From: Desulfoluna butyratoxydans
GTDB lineage: Bacteria > Desulfobacterota > Desulfobacteria > Desulfobacterales > Desulfolunaceae
Direction of reading: 5' to 3'
Assembly (NCBI RefSeq): GCF_900699765.1
Contig: NZ_CAADHO010000016.1
Coordinates: 28,417 to 92,416 of the forward strand
Length of the DNA stretch: 64,000 nt
A model generated the notes under the pieces. The model ran no database searches and was not told the origin of the DNA. It saw only the letters and a program-made list of their open reading frames with translations. Shown one piece after another: positions 49,994 through 59,280 of this stretch (its first letter is position 1; each line of letters opens with the position of its first letter). The position numbers were made by a program, and so were the translations under genes.

Positions 49994-51745
49994 TTATAAA
50001 ACTTCCACGCAAGCGCCTTGCGCCTGGTCGTGGCTGATGGGTTCGTTGATCAGGGCATGCATGATGGACCAGGCCACGTCGGCATGGCCGGTGGTGTCCG
50101 TGCGGTTGGCCGAGTAGGTTACCTGACCGTTGGGGGTGTACGTCTGCCGGATGGTGAGGAAGGCGTGGGCAATGGTGGTCTCCTGGGCGTCCCATTCAAG
50201 ACGGTTTGAGGTGATGATCTCCTGGGCCTTCAGGACCATGCGGGTCTTGCTGCCCACGGAGTAGTGGATGGGCGTGGCCTGGGGATAGAAGGTCTTCACC
50301 GTGTCGAACACGCCCATGCCCGGGCCGGTGACATCGATGCCCATGTAGGTAAAATTGTACATGGCGCAGAGCTTCTTGATCTCGGCGGCCTGCCAGGTAA
50401 AGGATTTATTGACCCACTTGAACCGCTTGATCACCCGGAACGTGCCGCCGGGTTTCAAGGGCGGGGCCACGATGACAAAGCTGGCATCGTCCCGGTGGCG
50501 TGAGGGATCGTAGCCGCCCCAGACCGGGCAGTTGCCGAAGGGGCGCAGGGCGGACGGGTCCATGTCTTTCCATTGGGAGACATCGGTGGCGCACTCCTCC
50601 AGATCGGCGAATCGGAACACCCCGAAGGTGTCGTCAACGAACTGGCACCCGAAGAGGTTGGCGAACTCTGACGGGGAGTACTCCAGCTCCAGGTCCTTCC
50701 GGTCGAACAGATCGCAGCCCCCTGCCTCGGCATCGTCCAGGGTGATGATCTTGCGCCAGGCGTTGTCCGGACAGAGGATGCCGGACTGCATCTCCTTGAA
50801 CCCCGGGAACTCCACCCGCTTTTTCTTGAACCGCTTGTTGTACCGGTCCCCGGTCCAGAGGTCGTAGGCCTCATGGGTGACGGCGGACGGGGTGGAGAAG
50901 ACGGTTTTTCTCCATCGTTTCTGGGAGGCCATGCCCGAGGCCACCTTGTAGAGCTCGTTGAACTTCTGGATCCAGAAGAACTCGTCTATGTACACGTTGC
51001 CGGTATGGCTCTGGGCGGACTTGGAGTTGTTGGAGAGGAAGTGAAGCTCCGCCGGGCCTTTTTCCGTGTGCAGAATGATGGGGTTGCCGGACAGTTCGAT
51101 GTCGAAGTGCTGGCGGGCGATGCCCACGATGTACCGCCGGAACACCTCGGCCTGGGCCCGGGTGGCCGAGAGGAAGATCTGGTTCCGGCCCGTGAGCACG
51201 GCGTCTTCAAAGGCCTCCTGGGCGAAGTACCAGGTGGCCCCGATCTGCCGGGACTTGAGCAGCATGCGGAACCGGTGGTGCCGCGCCTCCCGAAGCTCCA
51301 TCTGATACCGGAAGTAGTACTTGTGCATCTTGACTTTGAAGTCGTCTTCCTGGATGCCCGTGACGTCGTTTTTCTTTCTGCCCCGCTTGCGCTTCCCTCC
51401 GGAGGCGCCCTTCCTTTTATTCCCCTCTGACCCTTCCCCGGGTTCTCCCTTTCCTTCCATGAGCATGCGGCTGTGCCGAAGCTTCACCAGGCTTTCCACC
51501 AGGCTGTTCATTTCGGTCAGTTCCAGTTTTGTTTTTTCGTCCCGCTCGGAGAGGAGGGCCAGGCGCCTGCCCATGGCCTCCTCTACGCTTTCGGTGGAGA
51601 GGAGGTCGTCCCACTGCCCCTTGGTGCGCCAGTCGTACACCGTGCGCAGGGGCACGTTGACGATGGCGGCGATCTCCTTGGGGGTGTGGTGGCGAAGGTA
51701 GAGGCGCTTGGCCGCGTCTTTTATTTCCTGTGTGTAAAGGCTCAT
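49994..51745 (-). CDS. P: terminase large (ATPase) subunit (P2 GpP)
   Basis: The 583-residue protein starts with a helix-turn-helix (KDAAKRLYLRHHTPKEIAAI) as in P2 GpP. The ATPase region follows (LKSRQIGATWYFAQEAFEDA, FLSATRAQAEVFRRYIVG) and then a C-terminal nuclease-like region (WGGYDPSRHRDDASFVIVAP). It packages DNA into the prohead with the M subunit and portal Q. The ATG at 51745 begins the HTH directly; a start at 51790 is possible. Confidence 0.93.
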   Translation of the reverse strand: MSLYTQEIKDAAKRLYLRHHTPKEIAAIVNVPLRTVYDWRTKGQWDDLLSTESVEEAMGRRLALLSERDEKTKLELTEMNSLVESLVKLRHSRMLMEGKGEPGEGSEGNKRKGASGGKRKRGRKKNDVTGIQEDDFKVKMHKYYFRYQMELREARHHRFRMLLKSRQIGATWYFAQEAFEDAVLTGRNQIFLSATRAQAEVFRRYIVGIARQHFDIELSGNPIILHTEKGPAELHFLSNNSKSAQSHTGNVYIDEFFWIQKFNELYKVASGMASQKRWRKTVFSTPSAVTHEAYDLWTGDRYNKRFKKKRVEFPGFKEMQSGILCPDNAWRKIITLDDAEAGGCDLFDRKDLELEYSPSEFANLFGCQFVDDTFGVFRFADLEECATDVSQWKDMDPSALRPFGNCPVWGGYDPSRHRDDASFVIVAPPLKPGGTFRVIKRFKWVNKSFTWQAAEIKKLCAMYNFTYMGIDVTGPGMGVFDTVKTFYPQATPIHYSVGSKTRMVLKAQEIITSNRLEWDAQETTIAHAFLTIRQTYTPNGQVTYSANRTDTTGHADVAWSIMHALINEPISHDQAQGACVEVL

Positions 51746-51906
51746 GCCGTGAGCATACCAGCCCGAACCCAAAGCCCGATTTACTTCCATTCCGATAACG
51801 CCAAAATCGGAATTGGTTTCGTGTACAGTCCTTTTCCCGCCACTTATGTTGGGGGTGTTGATGACTTGAAACCCATGAGAACCGCCCCTGCAACCAAGGA
51901 AAAAAC
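51746..51906. promoter_or_regulatory. divergent late promoter region with an 8-bp dyad
   Basis: Between the leftward P and rightward O genes, ATTCCGAT (51789-51796) and ATCGGAAT (51806-51813) form a dyad with a 9-base spacer. This is a candidate operator for the late activator, although it does not show the P2 Ogr TGT-N12-ACA form. Confidence 0.5.
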
Positions 51907-52803
51907 ATGCCTTCCTCCCTTGTGACTGATTGGAAATGTGTCGCCACCTCCGGCCCCACCGTGGACGGTCGGGTGCTTCAGCCCCAGTGGTTTACCGACA
52001 TGGCCGAGACCTACAACCCCGCCACCTACACCGCCAAGATCTGGATCGACCACATGCGCTACGCCGCCTACGGATCGGTGCGGGAGCTGAAGGCCGAAGA
52101 GGTGGACGGCGTGGTGAAGCTTTACGCCAAGATCTCCCCGAGCCGGTCCCTGCTTCAGATGAACCAGGTGTGGGAGGAGTACCTCCACTTTTCCATTGAG
52201 GTGACGGAAGACTTTGCGGCCACGGGCAAAACCTATCTGACGGGCCTGGCCATGACCGATTCCCCCGCGTCCCTGGGCACGGATGAGATGCGGTTCTCCA
52301 AGCTGAAGGGCCGGGAGTTCACCGCTCGGTATGCGGGGGAGGAGGTGCCGGATCTGAGCAAAGAGTTTATGGGCGACGAAGACCGCTTCATGACCACCTT
52401 TTTTAAGAAGCTCGCCCATTTTTTTACAGACGAAAACCACGAGGAAGAGACGGGAGACGACCCCATGAACAAAGAGCAATTCGAAGCCGTCAAGGGCACC
52501 CTTGAGGCAACCCAGCAGACCGTGGAAACCATGGCCGGCAACATGCAGACTTTTATGGAGACATTCAAGACGCCCCCAGCCGGAGACGGCAAAGGAGAAG
52601 GCGGCGAAGGGGAGGGCGGGGGAAGCGAAGGAAGCGAGACCCCGGCACCCGCAGGCGAGGCCCAGTACACCGAGCTGAAGACGAGCGTGGACACCATGGT
52701 GAAGGCCTTCAACACCATGACCGAGCGCATGGAACAGCGCGTGCCCGGGACTCATTTTCGGGAAAACCCCAACCCTGCGGGGGAGCAGGATAACCTCTGG
52801 TAG
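51907..52803 (+). CDS. O: capsid scaffolding protease (P2 GpO)
   Basis: The 298-residue protein has the GpO layout. An N-terminal serine-protease part shows WIDHMRYAAYGSVRELKAEE (His) and MTDSPASLGTDEMRF (Ser); an acidic/glycine-rich linker and a C-terminal scaffold helix (TMVKAFNTMTERMEQRV) follow. It guides capsid assembly and is cleaved internally. It lies 46 bp upstream of the capsid gene. Confidence 0.93.
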   Translation: MPSSLVTDWKCVATSGPTVDGRVLQPQWFTDMAETYNPATYTAKIWIDHMRYAAYGSVRELKAEEVDGVVKLYAKISPSRSLLQMNQVWEEYLHFSIEVTEDFAATGKTYLTGLAMTDSPASLGTDEMRFSKLKGREFTARYAGEEVPDLSKEFMGDEDRFMTTFFKKLAHFFTDENHEEETGDDPMNKEQFEAVKGTLEATQQTVETMAGNMQTFMETFKTPPAGDGKGEGGEGEGGGSEGSETPAPAGEAQYTELKTSVDTMVKAFNTMTERMEQRVPGTHFRENPNPAGEQDNLW

Positions 52804-52848
52804 GCACTTTTTCCGAACACCCTTTTATATTTTTGAGGAGCACCAACG

Positions 52849-53877
52849 ATGAACAATTTTGCCTTGAAGGCATTCAATGAGATGTGCGGCCGCTTGGCCA
52901 AGCAGTATGGCATCCCCACCGTGGAAAAAGCTTTTACGGTGGAGCCCACCATAGAGCAGAAACTCCAGGATGCCATTGTGGAAAAGTCCACATTCCTTCC
53001 CAAGATCAACGTCTTTACAGTTGATGAGCTGGAAGGCCAGAACATCCTGGGCTGCGCCGCAGGACCCGTTTCAGGCCGTATCGATACTTCTATTGAAGGC
53101 AATGAGCGTACGCCTCGTGACCTTCTTGGGCTGGGGCAGCGCAAGTACAGGCTGAACAAAACCAACTCCGACGTTTACATGACGTATGCCACCATGGACG
53201 CCTGGGCCAAGTTTCCGGATTTGGCGGAACGTTACACCCGCTACGTTCAGGAGCGTATCGCCAACGACCGCGAGGTCATTGGCTGGTATGGCACCAACTC
53301 CGCCGACACGACCGACCTGGATGCCAACTCCATGCTCCAGGACGTGAACAAGGGGTGGATGCAGTACGTCAAAGAAACGGTCCCTGCCAATATTCTTACC
53401 ACCGGAGAAAAGCAGGCCGGGGAGATTCGTATCGGAATGGACGGGGACTTTGTAAACCTCGACCATGCCGTCGTGGAACTCACCGAAGGTATTCCTCCCT
53501 ACCTTCGCCGGGATTTGATTGTCCTCGTGGGCTCCGAGCTGGTGGCACGCGAAAAAACTTTACTTGCAGTTGCCAACGGGCAGACGCCTTCAGAAAAGCT
53601 CCTTTCTTCCTCGGCGTTCTCTATTTTCGGCGGCCTTCCCTGGGAGACACCTTCCAGTTTTCCGGAACGTGGTCTGGTCATCACCAGCTATGAAAACCTT
53701 TCCATCTATGTGCAGTCCGGCTCCTGGCGTCGCCAGATCAAGGAGAAGCCCGAGAAGGATCGCGTGGAGGATTACAACAGCCGGAACGAGGGCTACGTGG
53801 TCGAAACGCCCGAAAAATTCGTTGCCGTGGACTTCTCCAAAGTGAAGCTGCCCAACGGCTCCGACGGCTGGGCGTAA
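52849..53877 (+). CDS. N: major capsid protein (P2 GpN)
   Basis: The 342-residue protein follows the P2 capsid pattern: EMCGRLAKQYGIPTVEKAFT near the N-terminus, then STFLPKINVFTVDELEGQNI, and an HK97-fold body with LVGSELVAREKTLLAVANGQ. It forms the icosahedral head after cleavage by GpO. Confidence 0.95.
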   Translation: MNNFALKAFNEMCGRLAKQYGIPTVEKAFTVEPTIEQKLQDAIVEKSTFLPKINVFTVDELEGQNILGCAAGPVSGRIDTSIEGNERTPRDLLGLGQRKYRLNKTNSDVYMTYATMDAWAKFPDLAERYTRYVQERIANDREVIGWYGTNSADTTDLDANSMLQDVNKGWMQYVKETVPANILTTGEKQAGEIRIGMDGDFVNLDHAVVELTEGIPPYLRRDLIVLVGSELVAREKTLLAVANGQTPSEKLLSSSAFSIFGGLPWETPSSFPERGLVITSYENLSIYVQSGSWRRQIKEKPEKDRVEDYNSRNEGYVVETPEKFVAVDFSKVKLPNGSDGWA

Positions 53878-53888
53878 GGGAGGATTCC

Positions 53889-54623
53889 ATGTCTTTGATG
53901 AAACGCTTTCAAGAGAAGAAAAAAGAAGATCCCGGCTACGGGGAAGGGGCGTCGTCCTTTGCTGTTCTGGGGACCATGCCCACCACGGCCATCGCCAAGC
54001 AGCAGACGTTGACCGGGTTTGAAAAGGAGCTGGAGGACGACCTGGCCAAGCTCAAGCTGATCCGGAGCCGGAAGCAGAAAGAGGCCGAGAAGGCCGCGCA
54101 CCTGGTGCCCAAGTACCTGCCCGTGGTGGAGACCTTGAAGGCCTCCGGATCCGATCACCCCCTGCTGGGCCAGATCCTGGTGTGGCTCTTTGACATCGCC
54201 GATATCCACGGGGCCATGGCCCTGGCCTTGTATTGCATCGAGCACGGCGTGCCCATGCCGGAGCGATTCCGCCGGGACCTGCCCATCTACCTTTGCGACA
54301 CCATCACCGAGTGGGCCGAAGGCGAGCAGGACGCCGGGCGGTCCGTGGAGCCCTACTTCGGCCAGGTGTGCGAGCTGGCCGAAGGCTGGGACATCCCCGA
54401 CGAGGTGAGCGCCAAGATGCTTAAGCTGAAAGGCCTGGTGGCCATGGACCTGGAGTCCTGGAGCGAGGCCATAACCCATTTTGAACGTGCCGAGGAGTAC
54501 GGCGCCAAGGTGAAAACCGTGCTGGGCAAAGCACGGAAGAAGCTGGAGAGCGCCAAGCCCAACGAGGAGAAGCCCGCCGAACCGGCTGAGGCCGCCGGAG
54601 CGGAGGCCGAAGGCACCGAATAG
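53889..54623 (+). CDS. M: terminase endonuclease subunit (P2 GpM)
   Basis: The 244-residue protein matches GpM in size and helical content: ADIHGAMALALYCIEHGVPM, DLPIYLCDTITEWAEGEQDA. It cuts the concatemer at cos with GpP. The C-terminal tail is Ala/Glu/Pro-rich. It lies 11 bp after N. Confidence 0.92.
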   Translation: MSLMKRFQEKKKEDPGYGEGASSFAVLGTMPTTAIAKQQTLTGFEKELEDDLAKLKLIRSRKQKEAEKAAHLVPKYLPVVETLKASGSDHPLLGQILVWLFDIADIHGAMALALYCIEHGVPMPERFRRDLPIYLCDTITEWAEGEQDAGRSVEPYFGQVCELAEGWDIPDEVSAKMLKLKGLVAMDLESWSEAITHFERAEEYGAKVKTVLGKARKKLESAKPNEEKPAEPAEAAGAEAEGTE

Positions 54624-54724
54624 AGCTCCCACACCACCGGCCGATCCCGCCGGGCCATGCGTCCACGTTATGTGAAACGCCTTGGCCTAGGCGGGGGCCG
54701 GTCCATTTTAAAGAAGGGGACACC

Positions 54725-55198
54725 ATGAGTTTTACCGCATTTGCAGACGATCTGCCCAAGGGGACGATGGTCGAGAACAACGCGTTCTGGCCGGACATCG
54801 ACCTGGCCGAGTTCCAGGAGGCCTACCGCTTGCCGGGTGAGTACCGGGAAGCCTTGCTGGCCGATCGGCTGAGGCTGGGCATGCTCTGGGCCAACAAGGA
54901 GCTGGCCGGGTTCCGGGCGCGCCACGCCGAAGCGGGCAGGGCGAGCCTGGCCGAGGTGCCCGTGGACGACGGCGAGATGCTGGGGGACCTTCACCCCCTT
55001 GTTTTGCAGTACGTCCGGGCCGTGTGCTGCCACGCCAAGGGGCTTCTGCTTTCCGACTACGCCACCATGCTGCGGAAGAATGACGCCCAGTCCGACGCCA
55101 AGGAAGCGCCGGAGACCGCGGACCGGTGGTTCCGCGAAGCCCTTTCCGCCCTGGCCGATATGCAGGGCACCATGACCATCCATGTGGAGGCCCTTTAA
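54725..55198 (+). CDS. L: head completion/stabilisation protein (P2 GpL)
   Basis: The 157-residue protein has the GpL pattern (NAFWPDIDLAEFQEAYRLPG, ADRLRLGMLWANKELAGF) and is in the L position. It seals the filled head for tail joining. AAGAAGGGG precedes the ATG. Confidence 0.9.
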   Translation: MSFTAFADDLPKGTMVENNAFWPDIDLAEFQEAYRLPGEYREALLADRLRLGMLWANKELAGFRARHAEAGRASLAEVPVDDGEMLGDLHPLVLQYVRAVCCHAKGLLLSDYATMLRKNDAQSDAKEAPETADRWFREALSALADMQGTMTIHVEAL

Positions 55199-55200
55199 GG

Positions 55201-55650
55201 ATGAAAAAGCTTTCCAGCCTTGCTGCCCACCTGTTGACCCTTCCCGGCATCACCCGGGACCAGATGGAAGCCTTTGCCGACCAGGGGAAACTCTCCCTCA
55301 CCGGCAAGGACCTGGGCCACGGCCTGGAGGTGGGCCGGTTCCGGTACGACGCGGTGATCTCCATCGAGAGGTGCCCGGGCTCCATTGCCGAGCTGCTTCT
55401 CTCCTTCATCGTGCTTTGGCTGGCCAAGTACGACGTTGAGCGCTTCGAACTCGACCTGCCCGACCCGGACGTGGATGTGTCCCTCTCCGACGAGCAGACC
55501 GTGGACGTGGAGATCGGGGTGGAGTTCGACGAGCCCCTGGTCATCGTTCCCGACCCGGAAGGGCCCCTTGCCTTTGAAGGCGAGCAGTGGCGGGTGGGCG
55601 ATGCCGGGATCAACGTGGCCGAGAATCTGGCTGGGCTGGAGGCTGTCTGA
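55201..55650 (+). CDS. R: tail completion protein (P2 GpR-like)
   Basis: The 149-residue acidic protein begins with KKLSSLAAHLLTLPGI and has a beta-rich C-terminus (ELDLPDPDVDVSLSDEQTVD). Position between L and the S-like gene indicates GpR. Start ATG at 55201 follows TTTAAGG. Its stop overlaps the next start. Confidence 0.82.
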   Translation: MKKLSSLAAHLLTLPGITRDQMEAFADQGKLSLTGKDLGHGLEVGRFRYDAVISIERCPGSIAELLLSFIVLWLAKYDVERFELDLPDPDVDVSLSDEQTVDVEIGVEFDEPLVIVPDPEGPLAFEGEQWRVGDAGINVAENLAGLEAV

Positions 55651-56339
55651 TGAACCTGGCCGTCAAGCAAGACCAACGCAAAACCCTGCGGCTTCTGGAT
55701 CAGTTGGACGTGCTCTCCATGAGCACGGCCCAGTCCCGCAGGCTCCTGGCCGATATCGGCATGCAGACCCGGAAGAAGACCCGGGACAACGTGCGGGGCC
55801 AGAAGACCGTGTCCGGAGCCCGCATGGATCCCCGGGCTGATGGCCGGACCAAGCGCAAGATGATGCGCAAGATGGCCAAGGGCATGCAGACCAAGGTGGT
55901 GAGCAAGAGCAAGGCCACCGTGGGCTGGAAGAACGTGGGCCAGGCCAAGGTGGCGGACCGGCATCACCGGGGCGTGGCCGAGTCCTGGACGCCCCGGAAG
56001 ATGGCAAAGGTCCACGGCGTGCCCGACTACAAAAAGCCCGCCACTGCGGCCCAGGCAAGGGCCCTGAACCGGGAAGGGTTCCGCCGCCGGGTGGCCCGGA
56101 AGCGGGGGAAGGGCGGGGCAATCTTAAAGCGGGTGCCTGCCAAGTGGATCATGGACAACATGACCCTTGGCCAGGCCGGGCTGATCCTTCGCCTGATGCG
56201 CTACAAAACCCGCATAGGCAAACAGGCATGGGACACCAAACCCGCACCCCGGCCCATCCTGGGGGCCACCCCGGAAGATGCCGACGCCTTTCTCACCCAG
56301 ATGACCGAAGACGCCTTGAAACGCGTGCGACGCGCATAG
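55650..56339 (+). CDS. S: virion morphogenesis protein (P2 GpS-like)
   Basis: The 229-residue, strongly basic protein (DNVRGQKTVSGARMDPRADG, KRKMMRKMAKGMQTKVVSKS) has the phage virion morphogenesis (GpS-like) form. It starts inside the GpR stop (TGATG). GpS is needed for tail terminator assembly. It is longer than P2 GpS (about 150 aa), like HP1-type homologues. Confidence 0.88.
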   Translation: MNLAVKQDQRKTLRLLDQLDVLSMSTAQSRRLLADIGMQTRKKTRDNVRGQKTVSGARMDPRADGRTKRKMMRKMAKGMQTKVVSKSKATVGWKNVGQAKVADRHHRGVAESWTPRKMAKVHGVPDYKKPATAAQARALNREGFRRRVARKRGKGGAILKRVPAKWIMDNMTLGQAGLILRLMRYKTRIGKQAWDTKPAPRPILGATPEDADAFLTQMTEDALKRVRRA

Positions 56340-56362
56340 AGCCAAGGAGCTAAGGAGAAAAC

Positions 56363-57472
56363 ATGTCACTTGGAACGATTCAGATTAACCGGCTCAACCT
56401 CATGCAGGGACCCCTGCCCGAGATCGAGCGCCATTTCCTGTTTATCGGGGAGGGCGCCGTCAACCAAGGCAAGGTGCTTTCCGTGAGCAACGCCACGGAC
56501 CTGGACGAAGCCCTGGGGGCGGATGCCTCCAACCTGAAGACCCAGGTGGAGGCCGCCATGGTCAACGCCGGGCAGAACTGGGGGGCCAGCGTGCTGCCCA
56601 TCGCCGCCGACGGGTCCTGGGCCGATGCCGTGGACTACGCCATGGAGGTGACGAGCTGCGAGGCCATCGTCATCACCGATCCCGTGAGCGAAAAGACCGA
56701 CATCGAGGCCATGTTCACCAAGGCCAAGTCGATCCTGGCCACCTACATGCGGCCCGTTTTCTTCATGGCCAGCGTGCGGGGCTGTGGAGCGGAAGAAGCC
56801 TGGGCCGATTACATCGCGGCCATCAAGCCCATCACCGATGGCGTGGCCGCCGACCAAGTGTGCGTGGTGCCTGCCCTGTGGGGCCACGATCAGGGCACCT
56901 TGGCCGGGCGTTTGTGCAACCGGGCCGTCACCGTGGCCGATACCCCCATGCGGGTGGCCACCGGGCCCCTCATCGGCACCTTCGGCGACAGGCCCACGGA
57001 CAAGGACGGGGTGATGCTCTCCATGGCCCACCTGAAGGCCCTGGACGAGAACCGGTTCTCAGTCCCCCAGTGGTACCCGGATTACCCCGGGGTGTACTGG
57101 GGCGACTGCAACATGCTGGACGTGCCCGGGGGTGACTTCCAGGTGGTGGAGAACCTTCGGGTGATCCAGAAGGCCATGCGCCAGGTGTACCCTCTGACCG
57201 TGGCGAGGATCGGGGACAGGCGTCTGAACTCCACGCCGGAGTCGATTGCCGAGAACTCCAATTATTTTATGCGGCCCCTGATGAAAATGTCCCTGGGATC
57301 GCGCATCGGCAAGACGATTTTTCCCGGGGAGATCCATCCTCCGGCCCGGGACGCCATCACCATCCAGTGGGTGGATAAGAACACCGTGCGCATCTACATG
57401 AAGGCGCGGCCCTACAACTGCCCCAAGGACATCACCGTGAACCTGATGCTGGATCTCAGCAGCAACGCATAG
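56363..57472 (+). CDS. tail sheath protein (DUF2586, HP1-type FI)
   Basis: The 369-residue protein matches the DUF2586 sheath family rather than the P2 FI sheath: IERHFLFIGEGAVNQGKVLS, VPALWGHDQGTLAGRLCNRA, and GVMLSMAHLKALDENRFSV. It forms the contractile tail sheath, as in Haemophilus phage HP1. AAGGAG precedes the ATG closely. This and the next gene mark the tail as HP1-like. Confidence 0.9.
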   Translation: MSLGTIQINRLNLMQGPLPEIERHFLFIGEGAVNQGKVLSVSNATDLDEALGADASNLKTQVEAAMVNAGQNWGASVLPIAADGSWADAVDYAMEVTSCEAIVITDPVSEKTDIEAMFTKAKSILATYMRPVFFMASVRGCGAEEAWADYIAAIKPITDGVAADQVCVVPALWGHDQGTLAGRLCNRAVTVADTPMRVATGPLIGTFGDRPTDKDGVMLSMAHLKALDENRFSVPQWYPDYPGVYWGDCNMLDVPGGDFQVVENLRVIQKAMRQVYPLTVARIGDRRLNSTPESIAENSNYFMRPLMKMSLGSRIGKTIFPGEIHPPARDAITIQWVDKNTVRIYMKARPYNCPKDITVNLMLDLSSNA

Positions 57473-57481
57473 GAGTGACCC

Positions 57482-57934
57482 ATGAAGCGAATCAGCAACA
57501 GCAGCTTTTCATTTAGCCTGGGAGATTTTCGCCTGCGGGCGGAGAAGGCCTCCCTCTCCATTGAAGACGGGCGGAAGTCCGTGCAGGACGGGGGCGTGCC
57601 CAACGGGTGGGTGCCCGGGGCGGTGAGCGCCTCCGGAGACATCGAGCTGGACGCCACGGCCATGGCCATCATGGCGGAAGAGGCGGCGGCCAAGGGTTCC
57701 TGGCAGGGCATCGAGCCCGTTGACCTTCAGTTCTACGCCAAGGGGACCAAGGAGGAGGAGAACGTGGAGGCCTTCGGGTGCCTTCTGAACCTCAAGGACA
57801 TCATGGACTACGACCCCACCAGCGACAAGAAGGCAACCGTCAAAATCGGATTTGAGGTGACCAGCCCCAACTTTGTGAAGATCAACGGCATACCCTACCT
57901 CGACCCGGCCCGGGTGGAAGGGCTCACCGACTGA
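57482..57934 (+). CDS. tail tube protein (DUF2597, HP1-type)
   Basis: The 150-residue protein fits the DUF2597 family: NSSFSFSLGDFRLRAEKASL, WVPGAVSASGDIELDATAMA, and LNLKDIMDYDPTSDKKATVK. It is placed after the sheath gene, as in HP1, and should form the inner tail tube. Confidence 0.88.
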   Translation: MKRISNSSFSFSLGDFRLRAEKASLSIEDGRKSVQDGGVPNGWVPGAVSASGDIELDATAMAIMAEEAAAKGSWQGIEPVDLQFYAKGTKEEENVEAFGCLLNLKDIMDYDPTSDKKATVKIGFEVTSPNFVKINGIPYLDPARVEGLTD

Positions 57935-58134
57935 TGGATATTCTGGACCGCGCACAGATCCTTGAATCCCGCGAGCGCAACGCCGCCGTGGCCAGCGCCC
58001 GGGCGGCGCTTCCCACGGGGCCCGGCCTTGCGATCTGCGCGCATTGCGACGAACCGATCCCGGAAGGGCGCAGAAAGGCCATGCCCGGCTGCACCCTGTG
58101 CCGGGACTGTCAGGAAGAATTGGAGACCATGTGA
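57934..58134 (+). CDS. TraR/DksA-type zinc-finger protein
   Basis: The 66-residue protein contains CAHCDEPIPEGRRKAMPGCT followed by LCRDC, the four-cysteine zinc finger of TraR/DksA-like proteins. These bind RNA polymerase in the secondary channel and shift promoter choice. It starts in the stop of the tube gene and its own stop overlaps the next start, so it is part of the late operon. Confidence 0.9.
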   Translation: MDILDRAQILESRERNAAVASARAALPTGPGLAICAHCDEPIPEGRRKAMPGCTLCRDCQEELETM

Positions 58135-58535
58135 TGGAAGCAACACGAGGCATTCGAAACAACAACCCCGGCAACATCCGCCACGGCGACAACTGGGACG
58201 GCCTGGCCAAGGTGCAGCCGGATCCCGCCTTCTGCCTGTTCAAAACCCCGGAGTACGGCATCCGGGCCATGGCAAGGGTGTTGACCAACTACCAGCGCCG
58301 CCACGGTATCAAGACCGTGCGGGGTATCATCACCCGGTGGGCGCCTCCCAAGGAGAACGACACCGACGCCTACGTGGACCATGTGGCCCAGGTGGTGGGC
58401 GTGGATCCGGACGAGCCCCTGGTGGTGACCGAGGTCTTGCCCCGGCTGATTCCGGTGATCATCAAACACGAAAACGGCCAGATGCCCTACAGCGACGACC
58501 AGATCGCCACGGGGATCCGCATGGCCACCACCTAA
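58134..58535 (+). CDS. virion muramidase-like protein (structural protein P5 type)
   Basis: The 133-residue protein starts with GIRNNNPGNIRHG, the hallmark of phage structural protein P5-like peptidoglycan hydrolases. FKTPEYGIRAMARVLTNYQR and a lysozyme-like fold follow. It is the most likely endolysin in the window. The ATG at 58134 overlaps the previous stop. Confidence 0.85.
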   Translation: MEATRGIRNNNPGNIRHGDNWDGLAKVQPDPAFCLFKTPEYGIRAMARVLTNYQRRHGIKTVRGIITRWAPPKENDTDAYVDHVAQVVGVDPDEPLVVTEVLPRLIPVIIKHENGQMPYSDDQIATGIRMATT

Positions 58536-58549
58536 AAAAGGAGACGCCC

Positions 58550-58759
58550 ATGTTTTTGACAGCCATTGCAAGTTCCGCTTCCCACATCCTTGGCCGCATG
58601 GCCCTGGCCGTTGCCAGTGAAAAGATCCTCACCCGCCTTGTGATCCTGGGGCTGAAGAAGCTGGCTAAACAGACCACCAACACGGTGGATGATGAGCTGG
58701 TGAAGATGGTGGCCACGGAGCTTTCCAACCACAACCTGCCTGAGGCTGAAAAGGTTTAA
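58550..58759 (+). CDS. small phage protein, possible holin-class
   Basis: The 69-residue protein (MFLTAIASSASHILGRMALA, VASEKILTRLVILGLKKLAK) has a moderately hydrophobic N-terminal two-thirds and an acidic end. AAAAAAGGAGACGCCC gives an ideal ribosome-binding site. It lies between the muramidase and a one-helix protein, the usual place for holin/spanin functions. The assignment is positional. Confidence 0.55.
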   Translation: MFLTAIASSASHILGRMALAVASEKILTRLVILGLKKLAKQTTNTVDDELVKMVATELSNHNLPEAEKV

Positions 58760-58764
58760 TCCCC

Positions 58765-59007
58765 ATGGTGACCGAAACCTTCGAGTTCATCGCCAGGTAT
58801 CTCTGGCCCGCAGTCCTGGCGTGGAACATCTACCTGTTCAGGAAGGAGCAGGCCAACGAGCTGGCGATCGTGAACCTGAGACTCTACATCTCGGAGAACT
58901 ACACCAGCAAAAGAGATCTGGAGAAGATGTTCTCGGATTTCGAGAACCGCCTTGAAACCCGATTGAACGAACGATTTTCCATGTTTGAACAGATCATCAA
59001 AAAGTAA
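58765..59007 (+). CDS. small membrane protein, holin- or spanin-like
   Basis: The 80-residue protein has one N-terminal hydrophobic helix (FIARYLWPAVLAWNIYLF) and a charged coiled-coil tail (DLEKMFSDFENRLETRLNER). This architecture suits a spanin or holin accessory. It begins five bases after the previous stop. Confidence 0.6.
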   Translation: MVTETFEFIARYLWPAVLAWNIYLFRKEQANELAIVNLRLYISENYTSKRDLEKMFSDFENRLETRLNERFSMFEQIIKK

Positions 59008-59019
59008 GGAGAAAGACCC

Positions 59020-59280
59020 ATGAGCACAAAAATCACTCTGACCATCGACGGCACCGCCATTGATTTCGACGTTACCCCCGCCCACCATGAGCGCCTGATC
59101 AACGAGATGCAGCCCACCGACAAGGTTCAGCCCACCCATAACTTCCTGGTGCGCTGTGTGACCCCGGAGAGCAAAGAGGCCCTGAAGCCCTTCCTGGAGA
59201 ACCCCACCCACGTGATGGCCATCGGTACCCACCTGATCAACAAGGTGGTGCCCGCCATCGAGGTGGCGGTGGGGGAGTAG
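59020..59280 (+). CDS. E: tail assembly chaperone (GpE)
   Basis: The 86-residue protein (MSTKITLTIDGTAIDFDVTP, HERLINEMQPTDKVQPTHNF) is in the position of the P2 E chaperone just before the tape measure. Its last codons, GTG GGG GAG, form a G-rich run from which a -1 shift enters an open frame, as in P2 E/E'. It should coat the tape-measure protein during tail assembly. Confidence 0.82.
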   Translation: MSTKITLTIDGTAIDFDVTPAHHERLINEMQPTDKVQPTHNFLVRCVTPESKEALKPFLENPTHVMAIGTHLINKVVPAIEVAVGE

